Source: Aurantimonas sp965217685 (GTDB lineage Bacteria; Pseudomonadota; Alphaproteobacteria; Rhizobiales; Rhizobiaceae). Taken from it: a stretch of DNA of 64,000 nt. The stretch's first letter is position 1; each line of letters begins with the position of its first letter. The notes beneath the pieces were generated by a model. The model was not told where the DNA came from. It ran no database searches and saw nothing but the letters and a program-made list of their open reading frames with translations. Positions 1 through 11,807 of this stretch are shown one piece after another. The translations under genes were made by a program, and so were the position numbers. The stretch lies in assembly GCA_965217685.1 (NCBI GenBank), contig CBDCIZ010000003.1, positions 434,001 through 498,000 of the forward strand, written 5' to 3'.

Positions 1-882
1 GTGCCGATGGGCGCCGTCGTCGACCAGATCCGCCGCATCGTCGCAGCCGGCACCAACGAGGTGGTGCTGTCGGGCGTCGATATGACCTCCTGGGGCCTCG
101 ACCTGCCGGGACAGAAGCGTCTGGGCAATCTCGTCAGGGCGATCCTCACCCATGTGCCCGACCTGAAACGGTTGCGCCTGTCGTCCATCGACAGCATCGA
201 GGCCGACCCGGCACTGATCGAGGCGATCGCCACCGAGCCCCGGCTGATGCCGCATCTGCATCTGTCGCTGCAGGCCGGCGACGACATGATTTTAAAGCGC
301 ATGAAGCGGCGGCACACCCGCGACGACGCGATTCGCTTTTGCGCCGAAATACGCGCCGCGCGGCCGGACATCGTCTACGGTGCCGACATCATCGCGGGGT
401 TTCCGACCGAGACCGAAGCGATGTTCGAGCAATCGCTGCGGCTGGTTGAGGACTGCGGCCTGACTCACCTCCACGTCTTCCCCTATTCGCCGCGCGACGG
501 CACGCCCGCCGCGCGCATGCCGCAACTGCCGCGGGACATCGTCAAGGCACGCGCGGCGCGACTGCGCGTAGTCGGTGACGCAGCGGCAAAGGCCCACCGC
601 GAAGGTCTGGTCGGCAAGCAGCGTTCGCTCCTCGTGGAGCGCGGCGGCATCGGCCGCTGTGAGGATTTTACCCCGTGCCGGATCGACCTCGGGACCGACG
701 CGGACGCCAGTTCAGCGGGGCCGATCGCCGCGATCGACGGCCCGACCCTCCCCGGCGCCATCATAGGCGCTATGATAGAGCGTCACGAGGACGGCGAGTT
801 GTTCGCCCGGCCTCTCGCGACGCCAAGCGGCCGCATGGTGGCCGATGTTTCACGCAAGGGCACAAACGGATCATATGGCTGA
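1..882 (+). CDS. mtaB: tRNA threonylcarbamoyladenosine methylthiotransferase MtaB, C-terminal part
   Basis: This is the C-terminal 293 codons of a radical-SAM methylthiotransferase that adds the 2-methylthio group to t6A37 of tRNAs reading ANN codons. The window edge cuts the gene, so the GTG at base 1 is not a real start. The UPF0004 domain and the three-cysteine radical-SAM motif lie upstream of the window. What remains shows the radical-SAM barrel (GVDMTSWG, HLHLSLQAGDD, YGADIIAGFPTET, HVFPYSPRDGTPAA) and a C-terminal TRAM-like region. MtaB is preferred over MiaB because of the GTPAA motif and the context directly before ftsY, a usual rhizobial order. Its stop overlaps the ftsY start by 8 bases, so the two are probably translationally coupled. 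Confidence 0.9.
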   Translation: MPMGAVVDQIRRIVAAGTNEVVLSGVDMTSWGLDLPGQKRLGNLVRAILTHVPDLKRLRLSSIDSIEADPALIEAIATEPRLMPHLHLSLQAGDDMILKRMKRRHTRDDAIRFCAEIRAARPDIVYGADIIAGFPTETEAMFEQSLRLVEDCGLTHLHVFPYSPRDGTPAARMPQLPRDIVKARAARLRVVGDAAAKAHREGLVGKQRSLLVERGGIGRCEDFTPCRIDLGTDADASSAGPIAAIDGPTLPGAIIGAMIERHEDGELFARPLATPSGRMVADVSRKGTNGSYG

Positions 883-2841
883 GAAAAAGGGCTTCTTCCG
901 CAAGATCTTCTCCTTCGGCTCCGACAGCGAGGACAATCGCACGCCAGAAAGCGGCGGCATGCCGCGTGCTTCCGATACCGAGATCGGCCGCGCGGACGCG
1001 AAGGATCCCGAGGCGCGCCCGGTTGCAGCAGCCCACGCCGGTGCCGACACCGAAGCTGGCGCATCGCCCGAGGACGGCGGCGGCATCACCCCGTTGAAGG
1101 GGCGCGAAGAGACAGGATCGGCGCAAAGCGGCGCACCATCCGCACCCGACGCGGCTCAAAAAAAAACGCTGAACACGAGCAGCCGGAGCAACTGGAGCTA
1201 AAGCAGCCCGCGGCGGCCGAACTCCCAAAGACCGACGAACCGGCACCGTCCTTCGAGGCGTCGCATTCCGAAGCAACGGCTTCACCCGGCGAACAGGCGG
1301 CGCGCGACGACGACTTTTCTTGGCTGGAGACCCCGGCCGCTCCCGACCCCGCGCCGGACGACGATTTCTCGTTCCTCGACGAAACTCCGGAGCGGCTTGA
1401 CGACGGCACGCCGGGCGACGGAACCGACCGTTCGATCGCGCGCGAAGAGACCTCCGGCGACGAGGCCATCGCGCCCCCGGCCGAATTCGACTCTCCGGCG
1501 ATTTCTGAAGCCGCACAGCCATCCGACACGATGCTTACGGCCCCCGAACTCGGCGGCGAAACCCGCGAGCCCGAGGCCGAACGCGGGGACCTGGCCGCAG
1601 CGACCAAGGCGACTCCCGAGGTCGAACCCGCGTCCGAGGTCGACCATCTCGACGGCCATATCGAACCGGACGGCAGCGACCGCGATGTCGATTTCTCCTG
1701 GCTCGACAGCGACCTGCCGCCCGAGGACGACGACAGCCGACCGATCGACAGACCCATCGCCGTCGACGCACCTTTACCTTTGCAAGCGCCGAGCGGAGCC
1801 ACCGCGCCACGCCGGCCGGTCGACCCCGATGCCGGGTTCCGCGTCCGTGACGACGTCGAGGCAGCAGCCCCTGCCGTGCCCATGGCGCCCTGGATCGTCC
1901 GCCTGCGCGAAGGACTTTCCCGCTCGTCCAACCAACTCACCGGCTCGATCGGTTCGATCTTCACCAAGCGTCGCCTCGACGAAGGCACCCTGCAGGATTT
2001 CGAGGACGTACTGATCCAGGCCGATCTCGGCGTCGAAACGGCGATCCGCATCACCGGTCGTCTCTCCGAGGGCCGCTTCGGACGCGAGATCGCCAGTTCG
2101 GAGGTGCGGCGCATCCTGGCCGAAGAGGTGGAGAAGACGCTTGCGCCGGTGGCGATCCCGCTGGAGCTCGACCTCGAAAAGAAACCCCACGTCATCCTCG
2201 TCGTCGGCGTCAACGGCACCGGCAAGACGACGACCATCGGCAAGCTCGCCGCCAAGCTGTCGCGCGCCGATCTGAAGGTGACGCTCTGCGCAGGCGACAC
2301 GTTCCGGGCGGCAGCGGTCGAGCAGTTGAAGATCTGGGGCGAGCGCACCGGCTCCGAAGTCATCGCCAAGCAGATCGGCGCCGACGCGGCCGGGCTTGCC
2401 TACGAGGCCTACGACCGGGCCGTGGAGAACGATTCGGACGTTCTGATCATCGACACGGCCGGCCGCCTCCAGAACCGCACGGAGCTGATGGCCGAGCTCG
2501 AAAAGATCGTGCGCGTCCTGCAGAAGCGCGAGCCCGATGCCCCGCACACCGTACTCCAGACCCTCGACGCGACGACCGGCCAGAACGCCCTGCAACAGGT
2601 CGAGATTTTCCGCAATGTCGCCGGCGTCAACGGCCTCGTCATGACCAAGCTCGACGGCACGGCACGTGGCGGCATCCTCGTCGCCATCGCCGCGAAGCAC
2701 AAGCTGCCGGTCTATTTCGTCGGCGTAGGCGAAGGCATCGACGATCTGGAGCCCTTCAAGGCGAAGGATTTCGCCGGCGCGATTGCCGGGACGGCGTCGG
2801 CATCGTCAAATCCCCCGTCGGCTTCGGCAATGGCGCCATAA
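875..2841 (+). CDS. ftsY: Signal recognition particle receptor FtsY, reading frame broken at a nine-A run
   Basis: FtsY is the membrane-associated GTPase that receives SRP-bound ribosomes. The ATG at 875 overlaps the mtaB stop and opens with MAEKKGFFRKIFSF, a typical amphipathic FtsY N terminus. That frame ends at a stop at 1199-1201. The continuing acidic linker and the NG domain are in another frame, from about 1159 to the stop at 2839. The switch falls on nine consecutive A at 1158-1166; one extra A would join the frames into about 655 residues. The NG domain is intact: P-loop GVNGTGKTTT near 2205-2232, DTFRAAAVEQL, DTAGR, TKLD and the C-terminal GVGEGIDDLEPF. The longest intact frame from an ATG starts at 1531 (436 residues) but has no Shine-Dalgarno sequence. 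Identity is certain; whether the break is real, slippage or a sequencing error is open. Confidence 0.9.
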
Positions 2842-2965
2842 AATCGACGCGCAAAATCGGTCGGGGTCGTCACGCTGGCCTTGAGACGGGGCGCGTTCCA
2901 GGCCATGTCAACGATGGGTGGGTTCGATTGCCGAGCCGGCCAGGTTCGACGATTTGGAATGAACC

Positions 2966-2980
2966 CCGGCTCGGGGCCGG
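2966..2980. repeat. Short GC-rich inverted repeat between ftsY and yciB
   Basis: A 5-bp perfect stem (CCGGC/GCCGG) with a 5-base loop lies 30 bases before yciB. It has no T-run on either strand, so it is not a clear terminator. It may be a remnant of a dispersed palindromic element. Confidence 0.25.
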
Positions 2981-3010
2981 AATGACGAAGCTGGGAAGGC
3001 AAGGCTCTTA

Positions 3011-3685
3011 ATGACCGACAGCATCATCGAACGCGCGCCGAACACTCCGAAGCGCAAGGAGATCAACCCGCTCCTGAAGTTCGTGCTGGAGCTTGGGCCG
3101 CTTATGGTGTTCTTCTTCGCCAATTCCCGCGGCGAGCAGCTGGCGAACTGGTTCCCGATCCTGCGCGATCTCGGCGAGCCGCTGTTCATCGCCACGGGTC
3201 TGTTCATGGCCGCGATGGTGATCGCGCTCACCGTGTCCTGGCTGATCACACGGACCCTGCCGATCATGCCGCTGGTGACGCTCGGCGTCGTTCTGGTCTT
3301 CGGGTCGCTGACGCTCTGGCTGCAGGACGAGACCTTCATCAAGATTAAGCCGACCATCGTCAACGGCCTCTTCGCCGTCGTGCTTCTGGGCGGTCTCGCC
3401 TTCGGCAAATCCTTCCTCGGCTACGTCTTCGACCAGGCGTTCAAGCTCGACGACGAGGGCTGGCGCAAGCTGACGCTGCGCTGGGGCATCTTCTTCGTGT
3501 TCTTGGCGATCCTCAACGAGGTGGTCTGGCGCAATGTCTCGACCGACGCCTGGGTCGCCTTCAAGGTCTGGGGCACCATGCCGATCACGGTTCTCTTCAT
3601 GCTGTTCCAGTTTCCGCTGATCAAGCGCCACGCGACGGAGCCGCTGGTCAAGGACGCGAAAGAACGGCCGGCGCCCGGCGAGTAA
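3011..3685 (+). CDS. yciB: Inner-membrane septation protein A (YciB/IspZ family)
   Basis: This 224-residue polytopic inner-membrane protein belongs to the YciB (septation protein A) family, which is linked to envelope integrity and cell elongation. The exact biochemical role is unsettled. Hydropathy suggests five to six membrane segments. Family signatures include the N-terminal NPLLKFVLELGPLMVFFFAN and, in the C-terminal part, GWRKLTLRWG, NEVVWR and VWGTMPITVLFMLFQFP. The ATG at 3011 is preceded by an AAGG-type ribosome site about 7 bases upstream. It follows ftsY at 169 bases on the same strand, the usual rhizobial order. Confidence 0.9.
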   Translation: MTDSIIERAPNTPKRKEINPLLKFVLELGPLMVFFFANSRGEQLANWFPILRDLGEPLFIATGLFMAAMVIALTVSWLITRTLPIMPLVTLGVVLVFGSLTLWLQDETFIKIKPTIVNGLFAVVLLGGLAFGKSFLGYVFDQAFKLDDEGWRKLTLRWGIFFVFLAILNEVVWRNVSTDAWVAFKVWGTMPITVLFMLFQFPLIKRHATEPLVKDAKERPAPGE

Positions 3686-3779
3686 CGGCAAAGCTGCGCC
3701 TTACCGGACATCAGGGCGGTTTCAATTCCAGGCGAGCGTCGCTCCAACTGTCGCGTGTCGGGCGCCGGCAGCATCTCCG

Positions 3780-4367
3780 CTAGAACTCGTCAGTCTTCAG
3801 GCGCCGCCCGTCCGGCATCATGTTGCCGGTCGCGCCATCGGGATTACCGAAGGGCACGGACGGCGCTCCCTCCTCGGCCTCGCGGTCGTGGTTCAGCGCC
3901 CAGTGAACCGACGGGAAAGCCAGCTCGCCCCAGGGAATATCCGCCCAGTCGAACAGCTCCACCGCTTCGCTTTCGACGCCGGCGGCGATCGGAGGCATCG
4001 CCTCGGTTCCAATGTCGGGCGCGCTCAGCGTCGCGCGATAGATCAGCTGCACCTGGCTGATGCGCGGCACGGAATAAACGGCAAGCAGCCGCGAGATCGC
4101 GATCTGCGCCGTCGCCTCTTCGCGCGCCTCACGCATGGCGCCCTCGTCAGGCGTTTCGTTCAGTTCCAGATAGCCGGCCGGGATCGTCCAGAAGCCGCGC
4201 CGCGGCTCGATTGCGCGCTTGCACAAAAGGATGCGACCGTCATGGCGAACCACCGAGCCGACGACGATCTTGGGGTTCTCATAGGCCACGAAACCGCAGG
4301 TGTCGCAGACCTTGCGGGGCATCTCGTCGCCATCGGGCATACGGACGGAAAAGGTGGGCTGTGTCAT
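3780..4367 (-). CDS. Nudix hydrolase with N-terminal zinc-ribbon remnant
   Basis: This 195-residue Nudix enzyme presumably hydrolyses a nucleoside diphosphate linked to another moiety; the substrate cannot be read from sequence. An N-terminal CDTCGF motif matches the short CxxC zinc-ribbon-like segment seen in NudC-related and ADP-ribose-type family members. The Nudix box follows at about residues 65-87: GYLELNETPDEGAMREAREE, with the G-x5-E-x7-REx2EE pattern kept and the usual following glycine replaced by alanine-threonine. The start is ATG at 4367; a longer frame to 4574 exists but has no family similarity upstream. The gene is convergent with yciB, 94 bases apart. Confidence 0.85.
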   Translation of the reverse strand: MTQPTFSVRMPDGDEMPRKVCDTCGFVAYENPKIVVGSVVRHDGRILLCKRAIEPRRGFWTIPAGYLELNETPDEGAMREAREEATAQIAISRLLAVYSVPRISQVQLIYRATLSAPDIGTEAMPPIAAGVESEAVELFDWADIPWGELAFPSVHWALNHDREAEEGAPSVPFGNPDGATGNMMPDGRRLKTDEF

Positions 4368-4371
4368 CGCT

Positions 4372-4479
4372 CTACACATGGTCTTCGACGGCCATTCGAC
4401 CATGCAGGACACGGACAACATCCAATTCATTGGCCAGGCGGATGAAGGCGATTGAATGCCGACCGGATATTCGCTGCCC
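4372..4479 (-). pseudogene. Relic of a ParE-type toxin C terminus
   Basis: Read on the minus strand, the last 36 codons before a TAG at 4372-4374 give SGRHSIAFIRLANELDVVRV followed by LHGRMAVEDHV. This strongly resembles the end of ParE/RelE-type toxins, which typically read RHxIxFxR, an acidic stretch, then VRVLHGRMD and a basic or hydrophobic tail. No start codon, no convincing upstream toxin domain and no antitoxin gene are present. A plausible preceding piece (YPVG) sits in another frame. I infer a decayed toxin-antitoxin locus abutting the Nudix gene, whose ATG lies 5 bases beyond the TAG. The remaining sequence to 4678 contains no other supportable gene. Confidence 0.45.
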
Positions 4480-4678
4480 GGACTCTGTTGTAGAGCTGTG
4501 TGAAGCGCCAGGATTTGACACGAGCAGCTTTGCAGAAGCTCCCGACCCACATTCAGGACACCGTTGTCCGCCATAAACCAAGCTTCTCGTCCATGAAGTC
4601 GCCAAGGGGTTCGCCAGGATTTGACGAGTTTGGGTGGCCCCTCTCGAACTTCTTGTGACTGCGCTTGACGACCGCAAC

Positions 4679-5389
4679 TCAGTTCGTCGGCGCCTTCGCC
4701 TTCGGATCGCGTGCGTTGGCATTTTTCAGCGCCGGCATCAGCCCGGTCTCGATCGACTGCGGCGTAAACGGTCCCGTCTGCTTGTAGAGGATCTCACCGT
4801 CCGGGGCGACGAGGAAGCTTTCGGGCACGCCGTAGACGCCCCAGTCGATAGTCGCCGTACCGTCCGGGTCGATGCCCACGGCGGCATAGGGATTGCCGAG
4901 GGCGGCGAGGAATTTGCGGGCGTTCTCCGGCTTGTCCTTGTAGTTGATGGCGACGAGCTTGAAGCGCGGGTCGCGGCCGAGCTCCATCAACAGCGGGTGT
5001 TCGTCGCGGCAGGGACCGCACCAGGACGCGAAGACGTTGACCAACGTCGGCCGACCATCGCCGAAGCCGGTCAGGTCGAGGCCCGGCGTGACTTCGCCGG
5101 TCGCGGTCTCGATGCCTTCCAACGGCGGCAGCTTGGTTTCCGGTGCGGTCTTGCCGATCAGCACCGATGGGATTTTCGACGGGTCGGCGCCCGAGACCAG
5201 CTGGATGAGGAACACCGCGGCGAGCCCGCCGAACAGGACCAGCGGCAGAAGCACCAGAAAATTGCGCCGGGCCTTGGCCGGTTGCGAGGGCGCACCACGG
5301 GTCCTGGGACCGCCGGCCGGGGTTTCGTCACCGGTCGGTGCGGTCGGCAGTACGGCGTCCGGCCTATCGACCTTCGAATGCTCGCTCAT
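4679..5389 (-). CDS. ccmG: Thiol:disulfide interchange protein CcmG (DsbE)
   Basis: CcmG is the membrane-anchored periplasmic thioredoxin-like reductant for apocytochrome c and CcmH in the system I cytochrome c maturation pathway. The 236 residues show a hydrophilic, proline-rich cytoplasmic N terminus of about 42 residues, longer than usual. One membrane anchor follows (residues 44-65), then a thioredoxin fold with WCGPC (C124, C127), DWGVYGVPESF and a cis-proline context typical of DsbE. The ATG at 5389 overlaps the ccmD stop by four bases (ATGA), which indicates translational coupling and fixes the start. Confidence 0.93.
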   Translation of the reverse strand: MSEHSKVDRPDAVLPTAPTGDETPAGGPRTRGAPSQPAKARRNFLVLLPLVLFGGLAAVFLIQLVSGADPSKIPSVLIGKTAPETKLPPLEGIETATGEVTPGLDLTGFGDGRPTLVNVFASWCGPCRDEHPLLMELGRDPRFKLVAINYKDKPENARKFLAALGNPYAAVGIDPDGTATIDWGVYGVPESFLVAPDGEILYKQTGPFTPQSIETGLMPALKNANARDPKAKAPTN

Positions 5390-5604
5390 CGCGTTGTTTC
5401 CAAGGTGCCGGTCTCGGATGCGGCGACCGGAGCCGTGGGCCCCGCCTGCCGGGACGACCGCCGTCGAACGCCCCGCGCCTCCAGATCCTTCAGCGCCCGC
5501 CGCTGCGCCCGCGCGTCGAAAAACACCCAGAGCCCAAGACCGACGAGCGCGGCGACGGAGATGCCATAGGCCGAGGCGATGAAGCCAAAATAATCGTTGC
5601 TCAT
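5386..5604 (-). CDS. ccmD: Haem exporter protein CcmD
   Basis: CcmD is a small single-span membrane protein of the CcmABCD complex that releases holo-CcmE. The 72-residue product begins SNDYFGFIASAYGISVAALV, contains one transmembrane helix (about residues 8-28) and then a basic cytoplasmic RAQRRALKDLEARG segment typical of the family. It lies 15 bases after ccmC and overlaps ccmG by four bases. Identification rests on size, topology and position, since the family is weakly conserved. Confidence 0.88.
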   Translation of the reverse strand: MSNDYFGFIASAYGISVAALVGLGLWVFFDARAQRRALKDLEARGVRRRSSRQAGPTAPVAASETGTLETTR

Positions 5605-5619
5605 TTGATCCAGTTCCCC

Positions 5620-6426
5620 TCAGGCGCCGGCACTGCGGGCCGACAACCGCGACAGGGTGGCGACCCGGCGGCGCAGGATTTCGGTGCGCATGGCAGTCAG
5701 GTGCAAGGCGAAGAACAGGACCGTGAAGCCGACCGCGCAGGTCAAAAGCGGGATCAGGAACACCGGCGGCATGGACGGGCCGTCCATGCGGATGACGCTC
5801 GCCCCCTGATGCAGCGTGTTCCACCAGTCGACGGAGAACTTGATGATCGGGATGTTGACGAAGCCGACAAGCACCAGGATGGCCGCCGCCCTGGCGCTCT
5901 TGGCCGGCTCGTCCAGCGCTCGCGTCAGCGCGATCAGGCCGAGATACATTAGGAACAGGATGAAGACCGAGGTCAGCCGCGCATCCCAGACCCACCAGGT
6001 GCCCCACATGGGTCTGCCCCAGATCGAGCCGGTGATCAGGGACAGCGCCGTGAACACCGCGCCGATGGGCGCCGCCGCCTTGACCGCGACGTCGGCCAAC
6101 GGATGGCGCCAGACCAGCGTGCCGAGGGCGGAGATGCTCATCACCGTCCAGATCATCATGGCGAGCCAGGCGAAGGGCACGTGGATGAACATGATCTGCA
6201 CGGTCGCGCCCTGCTGGTAGTCCGGCGGCGCGGTGAAGCCAAGGAACAGCCCGGCCCCGAGCGCCAGCAATGCAATGGCGTAGAGCCAGGGCTGCAGCCT
6301 GCCCGACAGCTCCAGAAAGCGCGTCGGATTGGCCAGCACGGAAAAGCGCGGGCGTTTGGCCGGTGGGGCGTTCCGTGAAGCGTTCGGTCCGGCCGGCGTC
6401 GGCTCGTTGGCGGAAAGATCGGTCAT
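5620..6426 (-). CDS. ccmC: Haem exporter/handling protein CcmC
   Basis: CcmC loads haem onto the chaperone CcmE in the inner membrane. The 268-residue product has a hydrophilic N terminus of about 45 residues and then six predicted membrane segments. The signature tryptophan-rich periplasmic motif WGTWWVWDARLT is present. It is flanked by the conserved histidine-containing loops FIHVPFAW and NTLHQGAS, whose histidines are the expected axial haem ligands. It stands 128 bases after ccmB, so an internal promoter is possible, but none is convincing. The ATG at 6426 has no clear ribosome site, so the first few codons are uncertain. Confidence 0.94.
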   Translation of the reverse strand: MTDLSANEPTPAGPNASRNAPPAKRPRFSVLANPTRFLELSGRLQPWLYAIALLALGAGLFLGFTAPPDYQQGATVQIMFIHVPFAWLAMMIWTVMSISALGTLVWRHPLADVAVKAAAPIGAVFTALSLITGSIWGRPMWGTWWVWDARLTSVFILFLMYLGLIALTRALDEPAKSARAAAILVLVGFVNIPIIKFSVDWWNTLHQGASVIRMDGPSMPPVFLIPLLTCAVGFTVLFFALHLTAMRTEILRRRVATLSRLSARSAGA

Positions 6427-6554
6427 GGCGACAGATTAGAACCTTGAACGCGCGGCGGCAAATGGACGTTTCGTCATCGTCCTGTGGCGATCGGCGCCGT
6501 CAATTCGCTTCGCCCGCGCCAACGCCCACTTCTCCCAACGCGCGAGCGAAGACC

Positions 6555-7214
6555 TCAATCCGTCGCGTTTTTCAGTGCGGCGCCGGCGGCGATCGGGCCG
6601 AGCGTGCCAAAAAACAGGGTGAGCGCAAAGAGGATGAGGAAGGGCGGCAGGAACGGATCGGGATCGTTGACCGCGCCGTAGGTCGCCGAAACGCCGAAGA
6701 TCAGCACCGGGATCGCCAGCGGCAGGACCAGCACGGACACGAGCAACCCGCCGCGCGGCAGGGAAACGGCGACGGCCGCGCCGACCGCGCCGATGAAGAC
6801 GATGGCGGGCGTTCCGACGAAGAGCGTCGCCATCACTGCGCCGATCGCGGCGGGAGAAAGCGCCAGGAACAGGCCAAGGACCGGCGCGGCGAGCACCAGA
6901 GGCAGGCCTGAGGCGACCCAGAGCGCGAGGCATTTGGCCATGACCACCAGCGGCATCGGCACCGGACCGGCGATGAGAAGATCGAGCGTGCCGTCCTCGC
7001 GGTCGGCCTGGAACAGTCGGTCGAGGGTGAGGAGTGCCGACAACAGCGCACCGATCCACAGGATGGCCGGCCCGATGCGCGACAGGAGGTTGAGATCGGG
7101 TCCGATGCCGAAGGGCACGGTGGCGACGACGGCGAGGAAGAAGATCACCCCGGTCATCGCGCCGCCACCGCCGGCAAAAGCCAGCGCGAGATCACGCCGA
7201 AACAGCGCGATCAC
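6555..7214 (-). CDS. ccmB: Haem exporter membrane subunit CcmB
   Basis: CcmB is the membrane permease subunit paired with the ATPase CcmA in cytochrome c maturation. The 219-residue product has six hydrophobic segments and family motifs near the N terminus (DGTLDLL within the ALLTLDRLFQADREDGTLD region) and in the centre (GTPAIVFIGAVGAA). Its ATG overlaps the end of ccmA by four bases, giving tight coupling of the two transporter subunits. The other maturation genes (ccmE, F, H, I) are not in this window; in rhizobia they usually form a separate locus. Confidence 0.93.
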   Translation of the reverse strand: MIALFRRDLALAFAGGGGAMTGVIFFLAVVATVPFGIGPDLNLLSRIGPAILWIGALLSALLTLDRLFQADREDGTLDLLIAGPVPMPLVVMAKCLALWVASGLPLVLAAPVLGLFLALSPAAIGAVMATLFVGTPAIVFIGAVGAAVAVSLPRGGLLVSVLVLPLAIPVLIFGVSATYGAVNDPDPFLPPFLILFALTLFFGTLGPIAAGAALKNATD

Positions 7215-7990
7215 AGCCAGCCCTCGGCGCTGTCGAGATCGGCGTCGGAAATGCCGGCGGGTTGTCGAGGATCGTCAGTGGTCGTCGACATGCCGCACGC
7301 CGAGCCCGTGGCGGGCGCAAGCTCCAGCCGGCGGGCTTTTTCGAGCCCGAGCGGCTGATGGGTCGCGGCGATGACGATGCCGCCGGCGCCGAGATGCGCG
7401 GTCATCAGACGTCCGAAGCGGGCCTGCGAGGCAGCGTCGAGAGCGGCGGTCGGCTCGTCGAGGATCCAGACCGGGCGCGGCGCGACGAGAAGGCGGGCAA
7501 GGCTTGCCCGCCGCTGCTGGCCGGCGGAAAGATAGCCGAAGGGAAGATGGCAGAGATCCGGCAGGCCGACCGCATCGAGGGCGGCGACGTTCGATAGCCC
7601 CGTCCGGGTTATCGCGCCATCAACGGCTTCAGACTCGCCGGCATCACCGATCCGCCCGGTTCGCCCGCCCGCGCCGAGATAATTCCGCCAGAAGCGGAGA
7701 TTGGCGCCGACGCCGATGCCCGATTTCATCGCGTTGCGGTGGCCGACATAGTGGGCGATCTCGCCGATCGAGCGGGCCGGTTCACCGTCCGGCGCCATGA
7801 CATCCAAGACTGCGATCGTGCCGGAAAGAGGCCGCAAGAGGCCGGCGAGCGTTCGCAACAGCGTAGACTTGCCGGCCCCGTTCGGCCCGGTGACGACAAG
7901 GCCCTCGCCGGCGACAAGTTCCAGGTCGATCGGCCCGGCAACGACGATCGTACCGCGCCCGACGCAAAGGCCGGCTGTCGCGATCCTCAT
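7211..7990 (-). CDS. ccmA: Haem exporter ATP-binding subunit CcmA
   Basis: CcmA is the ABC ATPase that energises release of haem-loaded CcmE from CcmC. The 259 residues contain Walker A GPNGAGKS (residues 35-42), the signature YLSAGQQRRASLARL, Walker B VWILDEPTAALD and the switch histidine context AATHQPLG. The family-specific YVGHRNAMKSGI segment also fits CcmA. It is the first gene of the minus-strand run ccmA-ccmB-ccmC-ccmD-ccmG. The start at 7990 is not backed by a strong ribosome site. Confidence 0.94.
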   Translation of the reverse strand: MRIATAGLCVGRGTIVVAGPIDLELVAGEGLVVTGPNGAGKSTLLRTLAGLLRPLSGTIAVLDVMAPDGEPARSIGEIAHYVGHRNAMKSGIGVGANLRFWRNYLGAGGRTGRIGDAGESEAVDGAITRTGLSNVAALDAVGLPDLCHLPFGYLSAGQQRRASLARLLVAPRPVWILDEPTAALDAASQARFGRLMTAHLGAGGIVIAATHQPLGLEKARRLELAPATGSACGMSTTTDDPRQPAGISDADLDSAEGWL

Positions 7991-8018
7991 GCCGCAGGGC
8001 GTATGGACAGGTCCGACC

Positions 8019-8633
8019 TCAATACAGCGTCACCTTGTAGCGCTCGACCATGTCGCGGTGGATCTCGACTGCATCGCCCGAAAGGCCGATCTGGTCCTTC
8101 AGCATCGCCCCGAGGGTCGGCATGGTCGCTCGATCGATCTGTTTGTCCGTCTCCCAAAGCCCCGAGCGCATGAACGCCTTGGCACAGTGGAAATAGACCT
8201 CCTTCACCGCAACGAGGAGCACGCTGATCGGCGGCTTGCCCTCGTAGGCGCAGCGCTCGAGCAGGTCTTCATCGGTGCGGATTTCTGCCGTGCCATTGAC
8301 GCGCAACGTCTCGTCCATACCCGGCAGCAGGAACAGGAGCCCGACAGCCGGGTTGACGAGCACGTTCTCGTAGGTGTCGAGCCGCTTGTTGCCGGGCCGG
8401 TCGGGAATGGCAATCCGGGTGTCGTCGATGATGGCGGCAAAGCCCGGCTGGTCGCCCTTCGGCGAAACGTCGGGCAATTTGCCCGGAGCCGACGAGCCGA
8501 TCAGCACGAAAGGGCTCTTGGCCAGAAAGGCCTTCGCGTGAACGTCGAGCCGCGGCATCTGTTTTTTCACCGCGCGAACGCCCGGCGCGCCATAGAGGGC
8601 CCGCAATTGCCCGATGGTGGCGATCTTCGTCAT
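8019..8633 (-). CDS. Pyridoxamine 5'-phosphate oxidase family FMN-binding protein
   Basis: This 204-residue protein has the split-barrel flavin-binding fold. It matches the subgroup of PPOX proteins of about 200 residues that resemble the MSMEG_1061 type. Visible family features are the early SPFVLIGSSAPGKLPDVSPKGD strand pair, RIAIPDRPGNKRLDTYENVL and the GLLFLLPGMDETLRVNGTA core. The substrate is unknown and it is unlikely to be PdxH. The ATG at 8633 is preceded by a strong GGAGG ribosome site. It ends 29 bases upstream of ccmA on the same strand, so read-through into the ccm genes is possible. Confidence 0.82.
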   Translation of the reverse strand: MTKIATIGQLRALYGAPGVRAVKKQMPRLDVHAKAFLAKSPFVLIGSSAPGKLPDVSPKGDQPGFAAIIDDTRIAIPDRPGNKRLDTYENVLVNPAVGLLFLLPGMDETLRVNGTAEIRTDEDLLERCAYEGKPPISVLLVAVKEVYFHCAKAFMRSGLWETDKQIDRATMPTLGAMLKDQIGLSGDAVEIHRDMVERYKVTLY

Positions 8634-8955
8634 CCCATCCTCCGCTCCGGCCTCAAAATCCGGCGTTTTCGATGAGCCGAAAGCGCCGAACGGCCCTGAT
8701 CCCTCGCGTTTTTGTGCACTGCGAGTCTCCCGCGCCCTTTATAGCCATTACAAACTTCCCTATAACCCCTTCAACCACGCCAGCGACCGGGGTGGAAACT
8801 TTTTAGCGCCGATCTCAGAAACCCGCTCGGCACCGGCGGGTCTCGGGGCGGACAAGCGGAAATGGTCGCACCCGCAGCTTCGAGCGCTTTTCCGCAGCGC
8901 ATGAAGGCCGTTCGCCCTTCGGACTCATTTTTCGGTTCGAAAAGGAACGACAGCC
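8634..8955. other. Divergent intergenic region between the PPOX gene and acnA
   Basis: These 322 bases hold the promoters of the two divergent genes. A relatively AT-rich patch around 8735-8770 is the likeliest promoter zone for acnA, but I cannot match a consensus pair with acceptable spacing. I see no coding potential or strong hairpin. Confidence 0.5.
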
Positions 8956-11736
<2,781 letters not shown>

Positions 11737-11767
11737 TCGTCCAGGTCAACGATATTGTGAAAGCCAT

Positions 11768-11807
11768 GAACGCCGCCGGGTACTGCCCCGGCGGCGTTCG
11801 TTGTTCG
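11768..11807 (+). terminator. Rho-independent terminator of acnA
   Basis: A perfect 13-bp stem (GAACGCCGCCGGG at 11768-11780, complement at 11787-11799) with a 6-base loop lies about 30 bases after the acnA stop. It is followed by a modestly T-rich stretch. Confidence 0.8.
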
